A DNA stretch of 64,000 nt. Source: Magnetococcus marinus MC-1. GTDB taxonomy: Bacteria > Pseudomonadota > Magnetococcia > Magnetococcales > Magnetococcaceae. The first letter of the stretch is position 1; each line of letters starts with the position of its first letter. A program made the position numbers and the translations under genes. The notes below the pieces were generated by a model, which was given only the letters and a program-made list of their open reading frames with translations, did not search any database and was not told where the DNA came from. Where the stretch lies: the NCBI RefSeq assembly GCF_000014865.1, contig NC_008576.1, positions 4,369,001 through 4,433,000 on the forward strand. The letters are read 5' to 3'. Of this stretch, positions 1 through 7,465 are shown in pieces.

Positions 1-357
1 CCAGCTCTGCCCAGTATGCGCGCCATACAGCCGACTCCGGCCCCGGCGGCCCCGGCTCAAGCGTACCAAATGCCATCACAAAATGTTGCGCAAGCGGCCC
101 CAACCAGTGGATACTCGGTGCAAGTGAGCTCATTCTCGGATACTATCCACGCCAACGGACTGCGTCAGCGGTTGGCCTCTCTGCCCTTTAACGGCCAATA
201 TCTGCCGGTGTATACCACCACCGCAGAGGTTAAAGGCAAGCTCTATTATCGGGTACGTTTGGGGCCTTTCCCCAATCGTGAGGTTGCCAATCAGGCACGC
301 CTCTATCTACAACAACGCACCGGTCAGAGCGGCCAGATTGTCGCCCCTGGCCGCTAA
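1..357 (+). CDS. SPOR-domain protein, C-terminal part (5' end outside window)
   Basis: The frame is open from base 1, so the gene begins upstream. The first 35 or so visible residues are a Pro/Ala/Gln-rich linker. They are followed by a SPOR domain of about 75 residues starting at GYSVQVSSF and containing YYRVRLGPFP, the usual core. SPOR domains bind denuded septal peptidoglycan, so the protein probably acts in the periplasm at division sites. An RlpA-type lytic transglycosylase or a DedD/FtsN-like protein would both fit. The N-terminal domain that would decide is not in the window. The gene ends 51 bp before ccmA. Confidence 0.8.
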   Translation, partial: PALPSMRAIQPTPAPAAPAQAYQMPSQNVAQAAPTSGYSVQVSSFSDTIHANGLRQRLASLPFNGQYLPVYTTTAEVKGKLYYRVRLGPFPNREVANQARLYLQQRTGQSGQIVAPGR

Positions 358-408
358 TCTGCTGATTGGAACCTGTTTCGCTTCCAGTCGGCCAACTGAG
401 AGTGCTCC

Positions 409-1095
409 ATGGCTCGACTGGAAGTTGAAAATATTCACTACGGGTTTGGTCGTCATAAAGTCCTAAAAGGCATTGACCTAACCGCAGAGGATGGTGAGTG
501 TCTGGTGCTGTTTGGTGTCAATGGCGCAGGCAAATCCACCTTGTTAAACATTCTTGCGCTGCGCTATCGACCCAAGCGGGGCAGCTATCGCCTCAATGGA
601 CAAGAGGTGTGGGATAACCCCGACTATAGCCGCAGTCAGATCGTTACCATCGCTCACCACAGCCATCTTTATGGTCATCTTACCCCCGTAGAAAATCTAC
701 AATTTTTTTCCGCGATGCGCGACCTTGAACGCACCGATGAACAGATTAAACAGTGTGTGCGGGATGTGGGTTTAAGCCGTTTTTTGCACCGTCCGGTTAA
801 AGGGTTTTCGGCGGGCATGCGCAAGCGCGTGGCCCTGGCGCGGGTACTATTGGCCAACCCGCCCTTGCTGCTGCTGGATGAACCCTATTCAGCCCTGGAT
901 CACCAGGGTGTGCAGTGGCTGAACAAAATCCTTAATGCTTACATTAAAGAGGGCGGTACCTTGATCATCGTCACCCACGATCCAGATCGGGTGGCGGCAC
1001 TGCCCTATCGTGCCTTGCGGGTGAGTAAAGGGTTGCTGCTGGCCGATACCGTGGATGCCGATTTTCGTGAGGAAGAGGAGATGCAGGTATGTTAA
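409..1095 (+). CDS. ccmA: haem exporter ATP-binding subunit CcmA
   Basis: This is a 228-residue ABC ATPase. It has Walker A NGAGKST near residue 38, a signature-like FSAGMRKR near residue 136, Walker B LLLLDEP near residue 160, and the switch His in THDPDR. Length and position directly before ccmB identify it as CcmA, the cytoplasmic ATPase that works with CcmB/CcmC to release holo-CcmE in System I cytochrome c maturation. It starts the ccm operon. The ccmB start codon lies inside its last codons (7-bp overlap), which suggests translational coupling. Confidence 0.93.
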   Translation: MARLEVENIHYGFGRHKVLKGIDLTAEDGECLVLFGVNGAGKSTLLNILALRYRPKRGSYRLNGQEVWDNPDYSRSQIVTIAHHSHLYGHLTPVENLQFFSAMRDLERTDEQIKQCVRDVGLSRFLHRPVKGFSAGMRKRVALARVLLANPPLLLLDEPYSALDHQGVQWLNKILNAYIKEGGTLIIVTHDPDRVAALPYRALRVSKGLLLADTVDADFREEEEMQVC

Positions 1096-1754
1096 AAGCC
1101 GCCTACCGCATCGCCTGGAAGGATGTGATGGGGGATTTCCGCCGTCGCGCCACCCTCTCTGCCATGCTCTTTTTTGCCATTTCGGTGTTGATTGTGTTTC
1201 AAGCCGCGCTGGAACCCAACCGCCAAGAGGCCCTGCGCCTGATGCCGGGCTTGCTCTGGATCACCGTGCTATTTACCTCGCTGGTGGGGTTGGGGCGGGT
1301 CTTTCAGGCCGAAGAGGAGGATGGTGCGCTGGAGGGGTTGTTGATGGCCCCGGTACCCCGAGGTATCATCTTTCTGGGTAAATGGTGGGGGAACTTAATC
1401 TTGACCATCTTGGTCGAAATTCTTCTACTGCCCATGATGATGATCTTGCTCAATGTGGATGCATGGGATAGGGTGCATCTTATCTTTGGCATTCTGTTAT
1501 TGGGGACATTGGGGTTGACCGGCCTGGGGGTACTCTTGGCGGCGATGACCCAAACGGCCCGCTCCCGCGAGACCCTGCTGGCGTTGTTACTTATACCGCT
1601 GGTGGTACCGTTGCTGATTGCAGGGGTGCAGGCGACCTCTGCCGTACTGGGTACGGTAACGGACAGCGCCGCTTGGCTGCAATTGATGATAATCTTTGAT
1701 GTAGTCTATCTTGCCCTGGTGCCTTGGGCCTTTGGTTGGTTGGTGGAGGAGTGA
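1089..1754 (+). CDS. ccmB: haem exporter membrane subunit CcmB
   Basis: This 221-residue inner-membrane protein has about six hydrophobic segments, matching the CcmB family length. The N-terminal AWKDVMGDFRRRATLS and the segment LLWITVLFTSLVGLGR are typical of CcmB. It forms the transmembrane part of the CcmABCD complex that frees haem-loaded CcmE. The start overlaps ccmA, and the stop overlaps the ccmC start (ATGA type), so the three are co-translated. Confidence 0.92.
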   Translation: MLKAAYRIAWKDVMGDFRRRATLSAMLFFAISVLIVFQAALEPNRQEALRLMPGLLWITVLFTSLVGLGRVFQAEEEDGALEGLLMAPVPRGIIFLGKWWGNLILTILVEILLLPMMMILLNVDAWDRVHLIFGILLLGTLGLTGLGVLLAAMTQTARSRETLLALLLIPLVVPLLIAGVQATSAVLGTVTDSAAWLQLMIIFDVVYLALVPWAFGWLVEE

Positions 1755-2443
1755 TGTTTCAGGATTTAAGCAAAATACAACGCCTGCTGGGTTTTGCCTT
1801 TGTTGGGGTATTGCTGGCGTCCCTGGCTCTGGTATGGAGCGCGCCAGCGGACTTTCAACAAGGCTACTCGGTACGTATCCTCTACGTGCATGTCCCTGCG
1901 GCTAAAATGGCGCTCTTCAGTTATGTGGCCATTACCTTGGCCAGCATCTGGGTGTTGGCGCGCGGCTCGGAGCGGGCCGATATCTTTGCCGAAGCGATGG
2001 TCGGCGTGGGTGCGGCCTTTACCGCCGCTACGCTGGCCTCGGGCTCGATCTGGGGTAAACCCATGTGGGGCACTTGGTGGGCCTGGGATGCCCGCCTCAC
2101 CTCCATGTTGGTATTGTTGATCCTGTTTGTGGGTTTGATGGCCCTGCGCGGTGCCTTTGACGACCCCCGCAAAGCGGCCAAAGCCACGGCGGTTATGGCG
2201 ATTATTGGCGCGGTGGATCTACCCATCATCCATTTTTCGGTCAAATGGTGGCGCACCCTGCACCAACCCCCGTCATTTGATGGGGCATCGGGCATGATCC
2301 ATATTGATTCATCCATGCTGCCGCCGCTGGCGGGCATGACCGTCGCCTTTTTGCTGCTGGCCTGCTACCTTTTGGTGTTACGTTACCGCATGGTCGCTGC
2401 CCAGCGCCAACTGGATGCACTGGAGAGCGAGGGGATCGCATAA
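1754..2443 (+). CDS. ccmC: haem handling protein CcmC
   Basis: This 229-residue membrane protein carries the tryptophan-rich WWD signature GTWWAWDARLTSM that presents haem to CcmE. It also has periplasmic histidines (HVPAAK near the N-terminus and IIHFSVKWWRTLHQP later). An upstream in-frame codon at 1724 exists. The start at 1754 is preferred because it overlaps the ccmB stop, has GGAGG just upstream, and gives the normal family N-terminus. The stop overlaps the ccmD start by one base. Confidence 0.93.
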   Translation: MFQDLSKIQRLLGFAFVGVLLASLALVWSAPADFQQGYSVRILYVHVPAAKMALFSYVAITLASIWVLARGSERADIFAEAMVGVGAAFTAATLASGSIWGKPMWGTWWAWDARLTSMLVLLILFVGLMALRGAFDDPRKAAKATAVMAIIGAVDLPIIHFSVKWWRTLHQPPSFDGASGMIHIDSSMLPPLAGMTVAFLLLACYLLVLRYRMVAAQRQLDALESEGIA

Positions 2444-2586
2444 TGGAATATATGGAGTATGTTGCGGGGGTCTACGGTGTCACCCTGCTGATTTTGGGTG
2501 GTGCGACGCTCTTTTGGCACAAACAGTTAAAGCAGGTACAACAGCGGTTGGCTGAGGAACAGGAGGCTCAGGTCGATGAAGGCTGA
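2443..2586 (+). CDS. ccmD: haem exporter small subunit CcmD
   Basis: This small 47-residue gene begins at the ATG that overlaps the ccmC stop and runs 11 bp into ccmE. The product has one N-terminal membrane helix (YGVTLLILGGATLFW) followed by a charged, Gln/Glu-rich cytoplasmic tail. That is the CcmD pattern. CcmD helps release holo-CcmE from CcmABC. The call rests on size, topology and position rather than a strong sequence signature. Confidence 0.88.
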   Translation: MEYMEYVAGVYGVTLLILGGATLFWHKQLKQVQQRLAEEQEAQVDEG

Positions 2587-3046
2587 TTATCAAAAGCGGA
2601 TGCGCAATAAACGCTTGCTGCTTATCGCCACCCTGGTGTTAGTGGGGGGAGCGCTGTTAACCTTGGTCTTTCAATCCTTCAGCGGTGCCATGGTCTATTT
2701 TCACACCCCCACGGAGGTGATGCAAAAAACCGTTGAACTCGTGGGTAAAAAGGTGCGCATTGGGGGCATGGTGCAAGCAGGCAGTTTAAGCCGCAAAGAG
2801 GGCACCCTTGAGATCACCTTTGATGTCACCGATGGGGAGACGCCCATCTCCGTCTATTACAAAGGGGTTACACCCGATCTGTTCCGGGAGGGGCAAGGCG
2901 TGGTGGTCGAAGGGGAGTGGTTAAACACCAAACCCTTTATCGCCCATACCATCCTGGCCAAACACTCCGAAGATTATATGCCTGTAGAGATGAATGCCGA
3001 GGCGATTCAAAAATCCCGCGAGAACATTCTTAAATCTTTGCAATAA
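2576..3046 (+). CDS. ccmE: periplasmic haem chaperone CcmE
   Basis: This 156-residue protein has one N-terminal membrane anchor (about residues 13-32) and a beta-barrel periplasmic domain. The conserved motif LAKHSEDYMP near residue 130 contains the His that binds haem covalently, and the following Tyr is also conserved. CcmE takes haem from CcmC and delivers it to the CcmFH lyase. The start overlaps ccmD by 11 bp. Confidence 0.95.
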   Translation: MKADYQKRMRNKRLLLIATLVLVGGALLTLVFQSFSGAMVYFHTPTEVMQKTVELVGKKVRIGGMVQAGSLSRKEGTLEITFDVTDGETPISVYYKGVTPDLFREGQGVVVEGEWLNTKPFIAHTILAKHSEDYMPVEMNAEAIQKSRENILKSLQ

Positions 3047-3082
3047 CCTGACGTTTTCCCCGGCCTTGTGGAGCCGTTTGCT

Positions 3083-5047
3083 ATGTGGATAGAAGTTGGA
3101 CATTATGCCGCCATCCTGGCGTTGCTGCTGAGTATTACCCAAATGGTCACCCCTATGGTGGGCATACGCAGTGGTCAGATGGCCTGGGTCAGGGTTGGTC
3201 GCTACAGCGCCTTTGCGGTGTTTTTGCTCTTGAGCGTAGCCAGTGGCACACTGATACACGCCTTTATGAGCCACGATTTTTCCGTGCTCTATGTGGCCCG
3301 CAACTCTTCCTTGAGCCTGCCATCCTTCTATTTGGCCACCGCCATGTGGGGGGGACATGAGGGCTCTTTGTTGCTGTGGGCTTGGTTAATGTCCTTTTTT
3401 ATTGCCGTTGCAGCATGGCGCCACTGGAACACCCACTCGGTCTCGATGCCCTGGATTTTGACCATTCTAGGGGCCGTGACCCTGGGTTTTCTGTGCTTGG
3501 TATTGCTGCTCTCTTCGCCCTTTGAGCGGCTGTTTCCCATCCCCATGGATGGACGGGATCTTAATCCGCTGTTGCAAGATCCTGGTATGGTTTTTCACCC
3601 CCCCTTTCTCTATCTGGGTTATGTGGGTTTTGCGGTTCCCTATGCCTTTGCCATGGCGGCACTGATAACCGGACAGGCCAAGGATGAGTGGATCTTGGCA
3701 ACCCGGCGCTGGACCCTGTTTGCCTGGACCATGCTTACGACGGGCATCGTGTTTGGTGCCTACTGGGCCTATTATGAGCTGGGCTGGGGCGGCTATTGGG
3801 CTTGGGATCCGGTGGAGAATGCCTCTTTCATGCCCTGGTTAACCGGTACCGCCTTTTTGCATTCGATCATGGTGCAAGAGCGCCGCCAGATGTTTAAGGT
3901 ATGGAATCTATTCCTGATTATCACCACCTTTTCGCTCTCACTGCTGGGTACCTTTTTGGTGCGTTCGGGGGTGCTTAGTTCGGTACATGCGTTTGCTACC
4001 GACCCGGGCCGGGGTATGTTTATTTTAAGCTTTATGGCGGTTATGTTGCTGTTTAGCTTTGGTGTGCTGGTGTGGCGAGCCGATGCCTTAAAAGCGGAAA
4101 ACCGCATGGACGCGGTGGTGTGTCGCGAGAGCACCTTCTTGTTTAATAACCTGTTCCTGTTGGTTGGGGCGATCACGGTGCTGCTGGGCACCCTCTACCC
4201 GCTCGCTTTGGAAGCGTTGATGGATGCCAAGGTCACGGTGGGCCCCCCCTACTTTAACAAGGTGTTTGTGCCGATTATGCTGGGCCTGCTTATTCTGATG
4301 GGCATTGGTCCCTTGATCTCTTGGCGGCGGGCCGCCCAGGGACAGTTAAAAAAGAACTTTTTGGTGCCGGGTCTGTTGGCCTTGGTGGGGATTCCTATCG
4401 CCCTGCTCTTGGGTGTGCAGCACCCTTACGCCATTGTTACGGTGATGATCATTCTGTTTGTGGGCAGCACCCACCTTATTGATGTACAGCGGGGCGTTGC
4501 GGCTCGCCTTCAAGCGGGTAGCCACAACCCCATTTCTGCTTTCGTTAAAATGGTCGCCCGTAACAAGCGCCGCTACGGTGGCCTGACGGTGCATATTGGC
4601 ATTCTGGTTATGTGCGCGGGTTTTATTGGCAGTGGCATGTTCCAGGAGGTTCAGACCGTCATTATGCAACCCGGCGATAAGGTACGCCTTTCGGGTTGGG
4701 AGCTGACCCTGGAAAAGTACCATCAGGTGCGTAAAGATAACTGGACAGCAACCGAAGCGGTGATGCATGGCGTGCGGGAGGATGGTCTGACCGTCAGCTT
4801 GCATCCCCAAAAACGTAAGTATGATAACCATGAGATGGAGACCACCGAGGCCTCCATTATCAACTTTTTCTGGGAAGATCTCTATGTGGTGTTGGGAGAT
4901 CGCATCCCTGGCAAGGGGTGGGCCATTAAAGCCTACCGCAACCCCTTGATTAGCTGGGTTTGGTATGGCTCCTTCATCATCGCGGCGGGGGCTATACTGG
5001 CACTCTTCCAGGGACGCCGTTTTAAACGCATCCAGGGGGCCTCTTAG
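3083..5047 (+). CDS. ccmF: cytochrome c haem lyase subunit CcmF
   Basis: This is a polytopic 654-residue protein with the WWD motif GWGGYWAWDPVENASFMPW near residue 235 and conserved histidines of the haem lyase. CcmF attaches haem from CcmE to CXXCH motifs of apocytochromes together with CcmH. A GTG at 3068 would add five residues. The ATG at 3083 is chosen because it has GGAG about 9 bp upstream and gives the family N-terminus MWIEVGHYAAILAL. Confidence 0.95.
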   Translation: MWIEVGHYAAILALLLSITQMVTPMVGIRSGQMAWVRVGRYSAFAVFLLLSVASGTLIHAFMSHDFSVLYVARNSSLSLPSFYLATAMWGGHEGSLLLWAWLMSFFIAVAAWRHWNTHSVSMPWILTILGAVTLGFLCLVLLLSSPFERLFPIPMDGRDLNPLLQDPGMVFHPPFLYLGYVGFAVPYAFAMAALITGQAKDEWILATRRWTLFAWTMLTTGIVFGAYWAYYELGWGGYWAWDPVENASFMPWLTGTAFLHSIMVQERRQMFKVWNLFLIITTFSLSLLGTFLVRSGVLSSVHAFATDPGRGMFILSFMAVMLLFSFGVLVWRADALKAENRMDAVVCRESTFLFNNLFLLVGAITVLLGTLYPLALEALMDAKVTVGPPYFNKVFVPIMLGLLILMGIGPLISWRRAAQGQLKKNFLVPGLLALVGIPIALLLGVQHPYAIVTVMIILFVGSTHLIDVQRGVAARLQAGSHNPISAFVKMVARNKRRYGGLTVHIGILVMCAGFIGSGMFQEVQTVIMQPGDKVRLSGWELTLEKYHQVRKDNWTATEAVMHGVREDGLTVSLHPQKRKYDNHEMETTEASIINFFWEDLYVVLGDRIPGKGWAIKAYRNPLISWVWYGSFIIAAGAILALFQGRRFKRIQGAS

Positions 5048-5048
5048 T

Positions 5049-5609
5049 ATGGGTAAGCTATGGAAAATCCTACTGCTTGGCGTGATTGTGGGTATCTTGG
5101 TCTTAATGGCGTTGGGACTGGGGCACGACAGCAAAAAAATTCCTACCGCCTTGTTGGATAAGCCTGCGCCCCCCTTGCGGGGACCGGCCCTTACTGGTTC
5201 GGCCACCATTGATATCGCTGACTATAAGGGCAAATGGGTTTTGGTCAATTTTTGGGGCTCTTGGTGTGGTGCCTGCGTCAGTGAGCATCCTGAATTACTG
5301 CAACTGGATCGTATTGCCAAACAGCGGGATGATTTTGCCATCATAGGCATTGATTATAAAGATACCCGCTCGGGAGCCATCTCCTTTTTGCAGCGTCATG
5401 GCACACCCAGCTACGCGATGGTTTTTGACCCCGATCAGAAGGTGGCCATTGAGTGGGGCGTGGTGCGGGCACCGGAGAGTTATTTTGTCAACCCCGCTGG
5501 GAAAATCGTCAAAAAAGAGTATGGCCCACTGATGCCTGGCTGGTTTGACAAAGTGGCACTGCCGCTTATGCGCACCCACACCCCCTCGCCCACACCAGGA
5601 GCATCCTAA
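5049..5609 (+). CDS. ccmG: thiol:disulfide oxidoreductase CcmG/DsbE
   Basis: This 186-residue thioredoxin-fold protein has an N-terminal membrane anchor (residues 4-24) and the redox motif WCGAC (Cys73 and Cys76). It reduces apocytochrome or CcmH cysteines in the periplasm before haem attachment. The frame is open upstream inside ccmF. The ATG at 5049, two bases after the ccmF stop, gives the normal DsbE length. Its stop overlaps the ccmH start by one base. Confidence 0.93.
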   Translation: MGKLWKILLLGVIVGILVLMALGLGHDSKKIPTALLDKPAPPLRGPALTGSATIDIADYKGKWVLVNFWGSWCGACVSEHPELLQLDRIAKQRDDFAIIGIDYKDTRSGAISFLQRHGTPSYAMVFDPDQKVAIEWGVVRAPESYFVNPAGKIVKKEYGPLMPGWFDKVALPLMRTHTPSPTPGAS

Positions 5610-6124
5610 TGGCTCGCCTTATCATGTTGGCCTTCGTGCTGCTGCTCTCCCACGCTTTGGCACTACCGGTTTTGGCGCAACAGAGCCCGCCGGTAAATAG
5701 CCTTAAAGCGGAAGACCCCAAAGAGGGGCTGGTGCGTAAGATCGCCTCGGAGCTGCGCTGCGCGGTGTGTCAAAGTCAATCGGTCTATGACTCCAATGCC
5801 GATCTGGCTAAAGATATGTTACAGGTGGTGCGGGATAAGGTGCATGAGGGCATGCCAGAGGATGAAATCCGTCGCTATTTTCTAGACCGCTACGGCGACT
5901 ATATCTATATGGAACCGGTGATGAACAGCCGTAATCTCGCCCTATGGGCAGGCCCCTTTGCCGCACTGTTGTTAGGCGGTTTGGGCTTGTGGTTTGCCAT
6001 ACGCAGCTGGTACCGCCCCAAGTCTACCTCGGCTGCAAGCAACAACCAGACGCCCGCGCAGGCCAAAGCCGCTGACACCATGCACAACCGTATTCAGCAA
6101 GAACTGGATCGTATTGATATGTAA
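5609..6124 (+). CDS. ccmH: cytochrome c maturation protein CcmH, short form
   Basis: This 171-residue protein has a signal peptide (cleavage near VLAQQ), the redox motif RCAVCQSQS, and a C-terminal membrane helix near residues 110-130. CcmH keeps apocytochrome cysteines reduced and works with CcmF. It is the short form without the TPR extension found in E. coli CcmH. No separate ccmI follows, so the apocytochrome chaperone part is missing here or encoded elsewhere. It is the last gene of the operon. Confidence 0.93.
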   Translation: MARLIMLAFVLLLSHALALPVLAQQSPPVNSLKAEDPKEGLVRKIASELRCAVCQSQSVYDSNADLAKDMLQVVRDKVHEGMPEDEIRRYFLDRYGDYIYMEPVMNSRNLALWAGPFAALLLGGLGLWFAIRSWYRPKSTSAASNNQTPAQAKAADTMHNRIQQELDRIDM

Positions 6125-6375
6125 AGGCGGGTTTAGGCTGCTGCACAGGTAGCGTGCTACGCGGGGGCAGCGCCACCCCAACGGATCGCTTTGTGGGTTG
6201 ACACACCTCGCTACCGAGCATGCATTTGGGCGGGCTCCAGCAACAAGCAAGCGACCTTGGGCCGACCTGCTGCTCTCTTGCATGGCAAAAGATCCCTTTA
6301 ACGTGCTTTCCACCAGGGGCGGCCCAACACCCCTTCTGCTGCCTAATACGGCAACTCTGCCCCATGGATTTTGGC
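6125..6375. other. intergenic region between ccmH and prmC
   Basis: This is a 251-bp GC-rich stretch with small inverted segments such as GCGTGCTACGC. I see no convincing promoter, terminator or gene. The open frames here are extensions of prmC or shadows. Confidence 0.4.
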
Positions 6376-7245
6376 ATGTCTCAGACTGAAACTTGGACGG
6401 TCCGCCGCATTTTACAATGGACCACCGATTGGTTAAGCAAACAGGGGGTTGGCTCACCCCGTTTGGATGGAGAACTGCTGCTGGCCCACACCCTTACGCT
6501 GCGCCGCCTGGATCTCTTTTTAGACCCCGACCGCCCCCTAAGTCCAGATGAATTACAGCGCTACAAGGCCTTTATCAAACGTCGTGCGGCACGGGAACCG
6601 GTTGCCTATATCGTTGGCAAAAAACCCTTTTTACATTGGGAACTCACCGTTACAGCCGGGGTATTAATCCCCCGTCCCGAAACCGAACATCTGGTGCAAG
6701 CTGCCCAGGATTTTTTTAATCAACAACAGCGCGCCCCCCACACCATTCTGGATATTGGTACCGGCAGTGGTGCCATTTTGCTTGCCCTCTTAGACCACTT
6801 TAACGAAGCCCAAGGCATTGGTATTGACATCAGTAAAGCGGCGCTTGCCTGTGCCCAACACAATGGTGAACAGCTCAACCTCAACAACCGAGCGCAGTGG
6901 CTTTACAGTCATTTTTGTGATGATCTACCCCATGAGAGCCGCTTTGACCTGATTCTCTCCAATCCCCCCTATATCAATAGTGATGTTATCCCTACCTTAG
7001 AAGCTGAGGTTAATCAGTGGGAGCCGCGATTGGCCCTTGATGGGGGTGTTGATGGCATGCAGGCCTATCAGCAGATTATACCTGCCGCGGTGGCACGGTT
7101 AAACCCTGGGGGCCTACTCGGGGTTGAGATTGGCCATGACCAAGGCCCTCGTGTGGCAGCCCTCATGCAACAACATGGCCTGCAACAGGTGGTGGTCCAC
7201 AAGGACTACGCCCAACATGATCGGGTGGTGTTGGGCCACCGCTAG
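6376..7245 (+). CDS. prmC: peptide chain release factor N5-glutamine methyltransferase
   Basis: This 289-residue class I SAM methyltransferase has the SAM loop ILDIGTGSGAILLALL and the catalytic motif NPPY (about residue 196), which are diagnostic for PrmC/HemK. It methylates the Gln of the GGQ motif in RF1 and RF2. The open frame extends back to 6220 but that part has no family similarity. ATG 6364 or 6376 both give a normal N-terminus; 6376 is preferred for length and a weak GGAT upstream. prfA, its usual neighbour, is not adjacent. Confidence 0.92.
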   Translation: MSQTETWTVRRILQWTTDWLSKQGVGSPRLDGELLLAHTLTLRRLDLFLDPDRPLSPDELQRYKAFIKRRAAREPVAYIVGKKPFLHWELTVTAGVLIPRPETEHLVQAAQDFFNQQQRAPHTILDIGTGSGAILLALLDHFNEAQGIGIDISKAALACAQHNGEQLNLNNRAQWLYSHFCDDLPHESRFDLILSNPPYINSDVIPTLEAEVNQWEPRLALDGGVDGMQAYQQIIPAAVARLNPGGLLGVEIGHDQGPRVAALMQQHGLQQVVVHKDYAQHDRVVLGHR

Positions 7246-7297
7246 CCCCGGTTTAACATCTGTTAAACGCTATGAACTGGTGCTGGTGCGGCTTACC

Positions 7298-7365
7298 GGG
7301 GCTTCGCCCCAGACCCCCACGAGGGCTTCGCCCCTCGACCCCACCAGAGGCCGCGGCCCCTAGAG
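7298..7365. repeat. cluster of three GC-rich hairpins
   Basis: Three short palindromes follow one another: GGGGCTTCGCCCC (7298-7310), GAGGGCTTCGCCCCTC (7321-7336) and one centred on GGCCGCGGCC (7349-7358). Such CTTCG-loop units look like a dispersed extragenic palindromic repeat. Only one copy of the cluster is visible here, so family membership is inferred. Confidence 0.5.
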
Positions 7366-7404
7366 CCGCATCACTTCCCCATTCTTTCTAGTAGGTACGG
7401 TATC

Positions 7405-7445
7405 AAAAAAAGGGCGGGTCGCCCTCAAGCCGACCCGCCCTTTTT
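7405..7445. terminator. bidirectional rho-independent terminator
   Basis: A perfect 10-bp stem (7412-7421 with 7431-7440, GGGCGGGTCG) has a 9-nt loop. A-tract and T-tract flanks on either side let it work on both strands. It sits between convergent prmC and the M23 peptidase gene. Confidence 0.9.
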
Positions 7446-7465
7446 GATCCCTCTGCGCTCTAACC

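Noticed and set aside
4346-5209. 287-codon open frame antisense to ccmF/ccmG
   Set aside because: It lies wholly opposite strong Ccm genes and has no recognisable domain.
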